Below the pieces are notes generated by a model that saw only the letters and a list, made by a program, of their open reading frames with translations, was not told the DNA's origin and did not search any database. Positions 1-7,776 of a stretch of DNA of 64,000 nucleotides are shown piece after piece (position 1 is the stretch's first letter; each line of letters begins with the position of its first letter). The position numbers were made by a program, and so were the translations under genes. This DNA is from Sulfuritalea sp. (lineage in GTDB: Bacteria; Pseudomonadota; Gammaproteobacteria; Burkholderiales; Rhodocyclaceae), in assembly GCA_016708585.1 (NCBI GenBank), contig JADJFK010000022.1, forward strand, positions 4,257 through 68,256, written 5' to 3'.

Positions 1-1996
1 GGGAGAGGCGACAGGCAGAACATCGGTGAGGGGCAGGTGTTGCTGGTGCCGTCGCTGGTGCGGAAAATGCCGTTTCGCCGCCCCAATACACGATGCCCAT
101 ATGCCCGCCGGCGTAGTTGGGGTCAGCGCGGCCGTTGTTCAAATAACTGGTCGATAGGGGGAGGGAAAGGTGTCCGCCCGGATCGAAACCAACAGGGTCC
201 GAAAAAGCGAGGTTGCTCCGGTAGTTGCGCCGGGTGTCAAATTCAATCCCCAGCTTGGGGTAGAGGATGGGCGAATTCGCCCCGCCGTTGTTGCCCGAAT
301 AGCCTAGATGCTGCTCGCCGGCGCCGCAGACGCTGGCACTGTTACGGTCGCCGTCTACGGAGGCAAAGACGAAGCCGTCGCCGGGGTCCAGGATATTGAA
401 CTTGAAATAGCTGCGAAAGCCGCTTCCGGTGGCACGTGTTTCGGGGATCCAGGCGCAGCCGAACAGGCTGCTGGCGCCATAGCTCTGGTCGGATTCGACG
501 TTGACGCGCCCGAGGGTCAGGGTGCGGGTTGCCGGGTCGTATTGCGACAATTCCGCACCCGGGGGCAGGGCCGATGGTGCCGCGACCATGCTCGCGGTGG
601 CGGGGATGCAGCGCACGATGTCCTGGTGCGCGGGATGGCCGGCCGAAACCTGCGCGAACAGGCTTGGGCCGACAAAGGTGGTGCCGGCGCCGGTGAAACT
701 GGTCAGGTTCGTCGGGTCTTCGAGGTAATTGGCTGGACTGGCCTTCTCGGGCGTGGTGCTGCGCGACTGGCCGCTGCCGCGCTGGCTGGCGAACATCAGT
801 GCGCCGGAACAGGATTGCGCGACCCCATCGACGGTCGCCGTGACCGTGCCGGGAGCGGCGACGAAAACCATTTCCTTGTAGTTCGGATAATAGCCAAGCG
901 GATCCATGCCCGTTCCATAGCAGGTGTTTGCGTCGGCGCCGGCGATCTTTGCGTAGGGCGTGGCAAGGCTGCCCCCGGCGGCGATGATCTCGTCGCGCAG
1001 GCAGCCGACCATTCGATCCAGCATGGCATTGATGTCGGTGCGGAAGGCGCTCGACCCGCGCAGGGTGCGAAACAGCAACTCGCTGGTGACCGTGACGCCG
1101 GTATCGTTGGCCACGATCGCGCAGGGCGAGGGGTCGTTGGGCGGACAATTGCTGACCCAGAGGGCGCCGTCGCTGCGCCGGTTGATGACGCTGTTGGCCG
1201 ACAGGGCCTTGTCGTTCGGGGGGGAGGTGTCGCCGCTTGCGCCATTGGTGCCAGAGAAGTAGTTGGTGACGCCGCCGAGGTTGGCGGCCACCGCCGGATC
1301 GAGATAATTGCTGGCGACGTAATTGCCGCCGCACTCGGCGACGTTGTCCGTTGCCGATGCGCTGCGATCCTGGCCGGCCAGCGGCGGGCCGGGCGAGAAA
1401 ATGACCGCAATCGGGCGATCGTGGGCCGACGCAATGGCGCTGACCATGGCGGCCGTGCCGTTGGCAACCCGGACATCCAGCTGGCTCAGGGTGTCCCAGT
1501 TCATCGCGCGGGTCGGATCGGGCAGGTTGCGCTGGTGGCTGCCGGAAACCGCGTACCAGAGGCATTCGCCATGGGCATCCCGCAGCGGCCCGGTGCCCAA
1601 GGTACGCCAGGGGAAGCGGCCGATGACCGTGACATTGATCCCGTTACCCAGGAAGTTGTAGGCTTCGCAGCCCTCTTTGAGGTAGCAGCCGCTATCGGTC
1701 AGCTGATTATTGTTGCGCGTGCTGCCGAGGTCCGGCAGCGGCAGATAGCCATAGACCACCCCCGGGGTGCCGGTCTTCAGCTGCTCTTCGCGGTACCGCA
1801 CGGCGTAACCGATCAGCGCCTCTTGCGCCTGAGTCAGGGCCTCCGCGGTCAGTTGCTGGCGGCGCGCCTGGATCATTTCGGGGGACAGGTTGCTGAGGTA
1901 GAAGTAGAGGCCGCCGACCACCAGCAGGGCCACCAGCGCGATCATCACGAAACCCCGCTGGTTCCGTCCCAGCGACCGTTGTCGCCGCTTCATCAT
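1..1996 (-). CDS. MSHA-locus prepilin-like large protein, 3' end cut by window edge, probable frameshift near the edge
   Basis: Frame read directly from the minus strand, starting at tandem ATG codons (1996 and 1993). The N-terminus is basic and then hydrophobic (RGFVMIALVALLVVGGLYF), like a prepilin-type leader and transmembrane helix, but without the usual Glu at position 5 after the Gly. A long secreted-type region follows, rich in Asn, Ser, Gly and paired Cys. The last visible part (GIEFDTRRN, then HMGIVYWGG) resembles a legume/L-type lectin fold. This is the last visible gene of the msh run, where large MshQ-like or minor-pilin genes usually sit. From about position 75 to 1 the frame in phase with the start has poor GC3, while the neighbouring frame has excellent GC3 and a natural composition (NGIFRTSDGTSNTCPSPMF). 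A 1-bp indel at 73-84 is therefore likely. Role as pseudopilin or adhesin is inferred. Confidence 0.6.
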   Translation of the reverse strand, partial: MMKRRQRSLGRNQRGFVMIALVALLVVGGLYFYLSNLSPEMIQARRQQLTAEALTQAQEALIGYAVRYREEQLKTGTPGVVYGYLPLPDLGSTRNNNQLTDSGCYLKEGCEAYNFLGNGINVTVIGRFPWRTLGTGPLRDAHGECLWYAVSGSHQRNLPDPTRAMNWDTLSQLDVRVANGTAAMVSAIASAHDRPIAVIFSPGPPLAGQDRSASATDNVAECGGNYVASNYLDPAVAANLGGVTNYFSGTNGASGDTSPPNDKALSANSVINRRSDGALWVSNCPPNDPSPCAIVANDTGVTVTSELLFRTLRGSSAFRTDINAMLDRMVGCLRDEIIAAGGSLATPYAKIAGADANTCYGTGMDPLGYYPNYKEMVFVAAPGTVTATVDGVAQSCSGALMFASQRGSGQSRSTTPEKASPANYLEDPTNLTSFTGAGTTFVGPSLFAQVSAGHPAHQDIVRCIPATASMVAAPSALPPGAELSQYDPATRTLTLGRVNVESDQSYGASSLFGCAWIPETRATGSGFRSYFKFNILDPGDGFVFASVDGDRNSASVCGAGEQHLGYSGNNGGANSPILYPKLGIEFDTRRNYRSNLAFSDPVGFDPGGHLSLPLSTSYLNNGRADPNYAGGHMGIVYWGGETAFSAPATAPATPAPHRCSACRLS

Positions 1997-2002
1997 GAGC
2001 CT

Positions 2003-2449
2003 TCAGCGTTTGGCGGCAGGCGCTGCGGGCGTCACGACCACCCCGCCGCCCAGCCGCGTATTCCGCTCGCCGGTGGCACGGTTGATTGCCTCGCCGACCT
2101 TGAGTTGGGTCGGCTCCTCCTCGCCGGGAGACAGCATGGCGCTGCCGGGCTTGCCCGGCGCGACGACAACATTGACGCCGGTGCGCGACGATTCGCTCTC
2201 GGTTTGCGCTTTCTGGTTGATCCATACCGTCGACGTGCCGCCGGATCGGTAGACCACGCCATCCAGGCTCATGCTGCTGCCCTGCAGGGTCTGGGCTTCC
2301 TGGATATTGAATGCGCGCTGCCGTTCCAGCGCCGCACGCCGTTCGGGCGTGAAGAAGAGTCGGCCGAGTGGCGCGGCATCTGCGGCGTTGGCCGGTGCAA
2401 CCACGGCGAGGACGAGCAGAACCGGCAGCAGGCGGATTGGCGAGCTCAT
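2003..2449 (-). CDS. Small exported protein in the MshK position
   Basis: 148 aa. The ATG at 2449 overlaps the stop of the upstream gene (ATGA) and has a strong ribosome site (AAGGAGGG), so it is preferred over the in-frame ATG 24 bases upstream. Residues 1-22 form a signal peptide (SPIRLLPVLLVLAVVAPANA, cleaved after ANA). The rest is soluble and basic-to-neutral, with a repeated theme of Gly/Val and a short segment STVWINQKAQ, ending in VVTPAAPAAKR. The position after MshJ-like and before the large prepilin-like gene matches small MshK-type accessory proteins, but sequence similarity is too weak to claim orthology. Likely a periplasmic assembly component of the pilus machine. Confidence 0.6.
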   Translation of the reverse strand: MSSPIRLLPVLLVLAVVAPANAADAAPLGRLFFTPERRAALERQRAFNIQEAQTLQGSSMSLDGVVYRSGGTSTVWINQKAQTESESSRTGVNVVVAPGKPGSAMLSPGEEEPTQLKVGEAINRATGERNTRLGGGVVVTPAAPAAKR

Positions 2450-3069
2450 TTGCCCTCCTTCAGGGTGACCCATTCGAGCGTGCAGTCAGCCTTGAGCAGG
2501 GCCTTGCTGCTGCGGTCGGCGGTGCTCGGTGCCAGGCGTTCGATGGTGCAGGAGCGGACATGCACCAGCGCTTCCACCGTCGTGCGCAGATCGGAGCGGA
2601 GGTCGGCAATGAAGTCCAGCAGTTCGTCTTCATGCAGCAACTGGATCTGCATCCGCATCTGGCTCGACATGAGTTCGAAGCCGCCCGCCGCTCCGCCCCC
2701 TGGGAGGATGCTGCCATTCAGGGGCCGCTGCGGGGCGAATTCGTAATCCAGCTTGAAGATGCGTCGCGCCGCCTTGATCCGGGCGATGGCCTCGATCCAG
2801 TTCAGGCGTCGCTCCGGTCCGATCAGGCCCCGCTCCTTGAGCACCTGGAAACGGTTCAGCTTGTCGGTGAGCTCCTGTTGTTCGTCGCGGGCCCGCGCCA
2901 GCTTGGACTGAATGTCCTTGCGCGCGGCCGCAGCTTCCTGGAGCGCCCGGGCGCTGCTTTTTTTCATCTGTTCGACGGTCCACACCGCGCCGCCGCCGAT
3001 CGCGCTCATGATGAGCAGGAAGGCAATGGCCCACTGCAGGCGTTTCAGGTCTTTGGTGTCCAGCGTCAT
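2446..3069 (-). CDS. MshJ/PilO-like inner-membrane assembly protein
   Basis: 207 aa. It has one N-terminal transmembrane helix (about residues 13-31, WAIAFLLIMSAIGGGAVW). A coiled coil of about 35-75 follows (KSSARALQEAAAARKD onward), then a small periplasmic alpha/beta domain. This is the architecture of PilO/MshJ/GspM proteins, which dimerise in the periplasm and link the inner-membrane platform to the secretin. It starts 20 bases after the MshI-like gene ends and overlaps the next gene by four bases, so translation is probably coupled. Family assignment rests on architecture and position, not on a diagnostic motif. Confidence 0.6.
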   Translation of the reverse strand: MTLDTKDLKRLQWAIAFLLIMSAIGGGAVWTVEQMKKSSARALQEAAAARKDIQSKLARARDEQQELTDKLNRFQVLKERGLIGPERRLNWIEAIARIKAARRIFKLDYEFAPQRPLNGSILPGGGAAGGFELMSSQMRMQIQLLHEDELLDFIADLRSDLRTTVEALVHVRSCTIERLAPSTADRSSKALLKADCTLEWVTLKEGK

Positions 3070-3088
3070 GGGTTTCGCGCCTCGTGCC

Positions 3089-4645
3089 TCACATCTGACG
3101 CGCTATGCGCAAGGCGAACTTCGGCGCATCGGCAAGCTGCGCCTCGGCCTTTTCACCCGCGCTCTTCAGCGGCTTGTCGGATTCAATATCGAAGGGCCGG
3201 CTCAGTATCCGGACGTCGGTCTGCGGGTCGCGCAGCCGCGCGGCGAAATTCTCGATCAATTCGAGCTGGGCGCGCTTTTCGCTGAGCATGCCCAGCGGCA
3301 GTCGGGCATTTATCTCGATCACTGTCCAGACCGCTCCGGCGGCTGCGGCCGGCGTTGCCCCGACCGCAGCCGGAGACGGAGGCCGGGACTTTTCGCCGGC
3401 ATCGATGCTGTCGGCAATTTTCCAGCTCAGGCTGGAAAGTTCGATCCGGGGATAGTCGTTCAGCGCGAGGCTCAGGTGTTGCAGCAGCGTATCCATCGGC
3501 GGGGTGCGCTTGTTCAGCGCCTCGAAACGTCCGATCAGCGCGCGCAGGTTGTCCGGGCTGATGCCTGCCTTGGGCAGGGAATCGAGCAGCGCGTCGTATC
3601 GCTTCCTGTCGTCGTCGGCGACGGCTTTGGTGGTCTCGATCGATTCGCGCAGCTCGTATACGTTGAGGGCGGTCTTGCCGGCATAAAGCAGGCACGCGGC
3701 AAGTATCAGCCATGCCGCGCTGGTGAGCGCGAAACGGATTCGCCAGAGCTTGTGGATGCGCGTGTCCGCGGCCGGGGCGAACTGCTGCGCGGGCGTCCTG
3801 GTCGCCAGGCCGTGGATGAACAGGTCGTCGGCAATGCTGTCGACCGGGACGTCCTTGAGCCCCAGCTTGCGGGCCGCGGCGGCGAGGTCGAGGAACTCGA
3901 ACTGGATTTCGCCGCTGCTGCGGCAGAATTCCTCCAGTATCGGCATTTGCGCGGTGTGCGCCATGACCACTGTGCGCAACGCAGCTCCGCGCGGTATCTG
4001 GCGCTGGGCGAGGAGGTACTGGTAGATCTTGGCCGAGTCGTTGGCGCTGCTGCGGGCAACCTCTTCGAGGCCCTTGGTGGCAAGCGGCGAAAGTCGCGAG
4101 AAATGCAGCTTGCTCCCATCGAAGAAGCTTTGTCGCACGCCGCCGCGACTCAGGGAGACCAGCAGGACCGGCCCGGCGGCGCCCAGCAGCTGGCCGACGC
4201 ATCCGGCAAGCACCAGCGGAACCGAATAGACCCCGGCGAGGTTGGCCTCCGCCGCGCGCAGGGTATCCAGCCACGGCGTGAATGTCTCGGCCCGCGTCAG
4301 CGCGGCGAACAGGATTTTTTCGTCGCGCCGGCCGGTCGCCGCGCGGCCCAGCGACATGGCCGCCGACAGGGGTGTGTTGTAGTAGTACTGGCCGAGCCGG
4401 CGCTGCAGCAGCGCGTTGCGGTCCCCGCCCTGGACGTAGGGCAGGTCCTCCAGCTGAAAGCCTTCCTCGGCGGTGTCCGCCAGCAGGTAGAAAATGCTGC
4501 CGCGATGTTCCTTCAGATAGGCGGCGAGCGCCTCCAGCCCGACGGGTTCAGGGGTGAACTCGCCCTCGGCGCGGACATGGCCGGCGTGCCAGTGGTGCGC
4601 CGTGAGCAGGGGGCCATCGAGGAGGAGGATGCGTTTGTCCGCCAT
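3089..4645 (-). CDS. MshI-like protein: cytoplasmic PilM-like half joined to a PilN-like membrane half
   Basis: 518 aa, with its ATG overlapping the mshG stop by one base; the longer in-frame extension upstream is a shadow of mshG. Residues 1 to about 190 are a soluble alpha/beta domain beginning MADKRILLLDGPLL, in the place where PilM/GspL-type actin-like domains sit. After about 310 there is one transmembrane helix (SAAWLILAACLLYAGKTAL). A coiled coil and a ferredoxin-like periplasmic domain of PilN/GspL type then follow. This layout (cytoplasmic domain, one helix, periplasmic domain) is that of GspL, or of a PilM-PilN fusion. It probably recruits the MshE ATPase to the inner-membrane complex. 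The N-terminal domain lacks the clear actin-like phosphate motifs of PilM, so its nucleotide binding is uncertain. Confidence 0.6.
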   Translation of the reverse strand: MADKRILLLDGPLLTAHHWHAGHVRAEGEFTPEPVGLEALAAYLKEHRGSIFYLLADTAEEGFQLEDLPYVQGGDRNALLQRRLGQYYYNTPLSAAMSLGRAATGRRDEKILFAALTRAETFTPWLDTLRAAEANLAGVYSVPLVLAGCVGQLLGAAGPVLLVSLSRGGVRQSFFDGSKLHFSRLSPLATKGLEEVARSSANDSAKIYQYLLAQRQIPRGAALRTVVMAHTAQMPILEEFCRSSGEIQFEFLDLAAAARKLGLKDVPVDSIADDLFIHGLATRTPAQQFAPAADTRIHKLWRIRFALTSAAWLILAACLLYAGKTALNVYELRESIETTKAVADDDRKRYDALLDSLPKAGISPDNLRALIGRFEALNKRTPPMDTLLQHLSLALNDYPRIELSSLSWKIADSIDAGEKSRPPSPAAVGATPAAAAGAVWTVIEINARLPLGMLSEKRAQLELIENFAARLRDPQTDVRILSRPFDIESDKPLKSAGEKAEAQLADAPKFALRIARQM

Positions 4646-5847
4646 CAGGTTTTCATCTTGGTAATGATGTCGTAAATCGGGCCCAGCACGGCCATCATGA
4701 TCCAGCCGAGGATCACGCCGATGGTCACGGTCATGACCGGTTCGATCATGGATTGCACCTTTTCGATGGACTCGCGAACATCGCGATTGTAAAAGTAGCT
4801 GACATTGGCTAGCGCGGTGTCGAGTTGCCCGGTATTCTCGCCCACCCGCAGCATGCGCAGCACCAGCGGCGGGAACATGCCGGCAGTCTGGAAGGCCACC
4901 GTCACGTTCTGGCCTTCGGCAATCAGTTCGCCGACCTTTTGCAGTCCTTCCTTGATGACCAGGTTGCCGACCACGTCCTCGGTGGCTTTTATGGAATCGA
5001 GAATGGTGATACCCGAAGAATACATCATGGCAAATACCGACGCGAATCGCGACAGGATGATCTTGCGCAGGATTTCTCCAATGTAGGGCAGGCGCAGCTT
5101 GAGATCGTCGAACCTGTAGCGCGCCTCCGGGTTGGAGGCGACCAGAAAGGCGCCGACGGCGGCCAGGATCAGCGGCAGGCCCAGTACGACATACCAGTAG
5201 TTGACGAAGAATTCCGACGTAGCGATCAGTATCCTGGTCTGCAGCGGCAGTTCCTGGCCCATGTTGCGGATGAAACCGGCCATCTTGGGGACGAGGTAGA
5301 TCATCATGAACAAGGTGATCGCAACCACCACCGTGCCGAGGAATGCCGGATACATCACGAGCTTCTTGGTGTGCGCCGCGAGTTCGTCCTGCCACTTCAG
5401 CGATTCGAGCAGGTTGTTGAGCACCTCCGGCAGGGCGCCGGTCTCCTCGCCGGCGCGGACCAGGCTGACCATCACCCCGTCGAAGGTCTGCGGATGCTCG
5501 GCCAGCGCCTGGGACAGCGTCTTGCCGCCTTCGATGCTCTCGATCATGCTGGCGATGACTTCGCGAAAGCGCGGGTTTTCGAGGCTGTCGCGCAAGTCCG
5601 TCAGGCTTTCGATCAGCGACACGCCGGCGCGCGCGAGCTGTTCCAGATGGAAGCAGAAGTTGATCAGCTCGGGACGGCTGATCCTTGCCCGGTTACCCAG
5701 GCGGCCCTGGCGCACCGGATTGCCGTTGATGAAGTCGAGGTCCATGCGCTTGAGGCGCATTTCGAGATCGATCAGGTTGATGGCGTCAAGGCGGCCCATC
5801 ACACTGCGGCCGGCGGGATTTATCGCCTTGTATTCGTAAAGGGCCAT
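4645..5847 (-). CDS. mshG: MshG, inner-membrane platform protein (PilC/GspF family)
   Basis: 400 aa, normal for GspF/PilC. It has two repeats of the T2SSF domain (about residues 70-190 and 270-395), each with conserved SGITILDSI/AGVSLIESL-type and GxxTG-type signatures (RAGEETGALPEVL; RVGENTGQLDTAL). There are three transmembrane helices (about 170-190, 220-240 and 370-390). It sits in the inner membrane, binds the MshE ATPase and extracts or polymerises pilins. The N-terminus (ALYEYKAIN) is typical of the family. It lies 47 bases downstream of mshE and overlaps the MshI-like gene, consistent with one transcript. Confidence 0.88.
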   Translation of the reverse strand: MALYEYKAINPAGRSVMGRLDAINLIDLEMRLKRMDLDFINGNPVRQGRLGNRARISRPELINFCFHLEQLARAGVSLIESLTDLRDSLENPRFREVIASMIESIEGGKTLSQALAEHPQTFDGVMVSLVRAGEETGALPEVLNNLLESLKWQDELAAHTKKLVMYPAFLGTVVVAITLFMMIYLVPKMAGFIRNMGQELPLQTRILIATSEFFVNYWYVVLGLPLILAAVGAFLVASNPEARYRFDDLKLRLPYIGEILRKIILSRFASVFAMMYSSGITILDSIKATEDVVGNLVIKEGLQKVGELIAEGQNVTVAFQTAGMFPPLVLRMLRVGENTGQLDTALANVSYFYNRDVRESIEKVQSMIEPVMTVTIGVILGWIMMAVLGPIYDIITKMKT

Positions 5848-5894
5848 GGTCTGGATATCTGCGGGCTTGCTCGGCGCGCCTGGTCGCTGCGCGC

Positions 5895-7619
5895 TTACAT
5901 CCGTTCGGTCAGGTCGATGACGCGACCGACTTCTTCGATCGAGGTCGAGCCGTCGAGCACCCGCCGCAGGCCGTCGTCGGCCAGGGGACGGAAGCCTTTT
6001 TCGTGGGCGAGGCGGCGAATTTCGCGCTGGGTGGCGCGGCGGGCGATCAGGTCGTCGAGGTCGTTGTCGAGGCGCAGCATCTCCATGATCGCCAGGCGGC
6101 CGCGATAGCCCTGGTATTCACAGTGGTCGCAACCGGCCGCGCGGTAGATGATCGGCGCCGGCTGGCCGCTGGCGACGCCGATCAGCTTGCATTCGTGGGC
6201 TTCCGCCGGGTAGGGCTTGCGGCAGTGGACGCAGAGGCGGCGCACCAGGCGCTGGGCGACGATGCCGATGATGTTGCCGGCCATGATGTCGGGCAGCACG
6301 CCGATGTCGAGCAGGCGCGGGATCGCGCCCAGCGCCGAGTTGGTGTGCAGGGTCGAGAATACCTGGTGGCCCGTCATCGCGGCGCGAAAGGCCATCTCCG
6401 CGGTATCGGCATCGCGGATCTCGCCGACCAGGATGACGTCCGGATCCTGGCGCATCATCGAGCGTATGCCGTTGGCAAAATCCAGCTTGGCCGATTCCGC
6501 CACCGACGTCTGGCGGATCATGGCCATCGGATACTCGACCGGATCCTCGAGGGTCATGATGTTGACGCCCTCTTCGTTGATGTGGTTGAGCACCGAGTAG
6601 AGCGTGGTGGTCTTGCCGCTGCCGGTGGGGCCGGTGACCAGGATGATGCCTTCCGGCCGGGCTACCATCAATTTCATCAGCACCATCTGGTGCTCGTCCA
6701 GCCCCAGCCCGTCGAGCGGAACGATGCCCTTCTGCCGGTCGAGGATGCGCAGGACGATGTTCTCGCCGTGGATGGTCGGCTGCGAGGCGACGCGGAAATC
6801 GACCGGGCGGCCGCTGACATTGATCGAGATGCGGCCGTCCTGGGGGGCGCGGGTCTCGGCGATGTTCATGCCGCTGACCACCTTGATGCGCACCGCCATG
6901 GCCGCCCAGTAGGTCTTGTGCAGGGCGCGGATCTGGCGCAGGATGCCGTCGATGCGATAGCGGATGCGCAGGAAGTTGGCCTCCGGCTCGAAGTGCACGT
7001 CCGACGCGTCGTGCTTGACGGCGTCGGTGAGCAGCGCATCGACCAGGCGCACCACGGGCTGGCTGTATTCGTCGAGCGACGCCGAAAGGCTGCGGTAGTC
7101 GATCTCGCCGGTCTCGATTTCATGCAGGATGCCGTCGATCGACAGTTCGTGGCCGTAATACTGGTCGATGGCGCGGGCGATTTCCGATTCGCCGGCGATC
7201 AGGGTTTCGATGGTCAGATCGGGATGGACAAGCGTCCGCAACTTGTCCAGGGCGACGATGTCGTTCGGATCGGCGATGGCGATGGTAAGGCGCTGCCCGA
7301 TCCTGGAATAACTGAGGGCGAGCAGCAGGTGGCGCTTCGCGAGCTCGCGCGGGATCAGGCGCAAGGCGTCCGCATCGACGATCGAATTCGATAGGTCGAC
7401 GGGCCGGTGGCCGAGAGATTCGCCCAGGGCGTCACGCAGCGTTGCTTCGGAGACGAATCCGAGGGCGACCAGCAATTTGCCCACCGGCTGGTTGGACTTC
7501 ATCTGCTCCAGCAGCGCAATGCGCAACTGATCCTCGCTGATCACTCCTTGCGAGATCAGGATCTGGCCAATGGGTCGGCGGCTGGGCGGCGAATTCATAC
7601 GAGCATCATTATCCCGCAT
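5895..7619 (-). CDS. mshE: MshE, assembly ATPase (PilB/GspE family)
   Basis: 574 aa. The N-terminal MshEN domain (about residues 15-155, GQILISQGVISEDQL) is of the kind that binds cyclic di-GMP in MshE homologues. It is followed by the hexameric secretion ATPase: Walker A GPTGSGKTTT at 330-339, Asp box, and Walker B/His region DVILVGEIRD at about 394-403. Two Cys pairs (CVHC 463-466 and CDHC 497-500) form the tetracysteine zinc site of extension ATPases rather than retraction ATPases. It powers pilus or pseudopilus assembly at the cytoplasmic face. An alternative start at 7598 (MNSPPSRR) is equally plausible; neither has a strong ribosome site. Confidence 0.9.
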   Translation of the reverse strand: MRDNDARMNSPPSRRPIGQILISQGVISEDQLRIALLEQMKSNQPVGKLLVALGFVSEATLRDALGESLGHRPVDLSNSIVDADALRLIPRELAKRHLLLALSYSRIGQRLTIAIADPNDIVALDKLRTLVHPDLTIETLIAGESEIARAIDQYYGHELSIDGILHEIETGEIDYRSLSASLDEYSQPVVRLVDALLTDAVKHDASDVHFEPEANFLRIRYRIDGILRQIRALHKTYWAAMAVRIKVVSGMNIAETRAPQDGRISINVSGRPVDFRVASQPTIHGENIVLRILDRQKGIVPLDGLGLDEHQMVLMKLMVARPEGIILVTGPTGSGKTTTLYSVLNHINEEGVNIMTLEDPVEYPMAMIRQTSVAESAKLDFANGIRSMMRQDPDVILVGEIRDADTAEMAFRAAMTGHQVFSTLHTNSALGAIPRLLDIGVLPDIMAGNIIGIVAQRLVRRLCVHCRKPYPAEAHECKLIGVASGQPAPIIYRAAGCDHCEYQGYRGRLAIMEMLRLDNDLDDLIARRATQREIRRLAHEKGFRPLADDGLRRVLDGSTSIEEVGRVIDLTERM

Positions 7620-7723
7620 CTACCCGCAAGGGCAAGTCCCGCGGCATGAAAAACGGAGGGCGATTGCGGGTGTTGCGGGCTGCGCGGACGGTCGCCACGA
7701 TGTTTTCCCTTGGCAGTCGGCTT

Positions 7724-7772
7724 GCTTGCCGGCTTTCGCACATCGCCGGCAAGCCGGCCCCCGGGCGATGTG
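7724..7772. repeat. Two overlapping, mutually exclusive hairpins between mshN and mshE
   Basis: A perfect 10-bp inverted repeat (GCTTGCCGGC at 7724-7733 with GCCGGCAAGC at 7745-7754) overlaps a second 9-bp inverted repeat (CACATCGCC at 7739-7747 with GGCGATGTG at 7764-7772). Both cannot form at once. They lie immediately downstream of the mshN stop and about 105-150 bases before mshE in the direction of transcription. No U-tract follows, so a simple terminator is not supported; attenuation or RNA processing is possible. Confidence 0.5.
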
Positions 7773-7776
7773 CCCG

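Noticed and set aside
930..950. GCCGGCGCCGAC core inside the large prepilin-like gene
   Set aside because: Only the palindromic core matches; the flanks (no ACTTT, no CGCCGT) do not, and the codons encode ordinary IAGADAN.
308..2746. 812-codon plus-strand frame over the left msh genes
   Set aside because: No recognisable domain; it covers three minus-strand genes with good ribosome sites and overlapping stops.
4646..5395. N-terminal extension of the MshI-like frame into mshG
   Set aside because: It is read through mshG in another frame; the ATG at 4645 coupled to the mshG stop is the real start.
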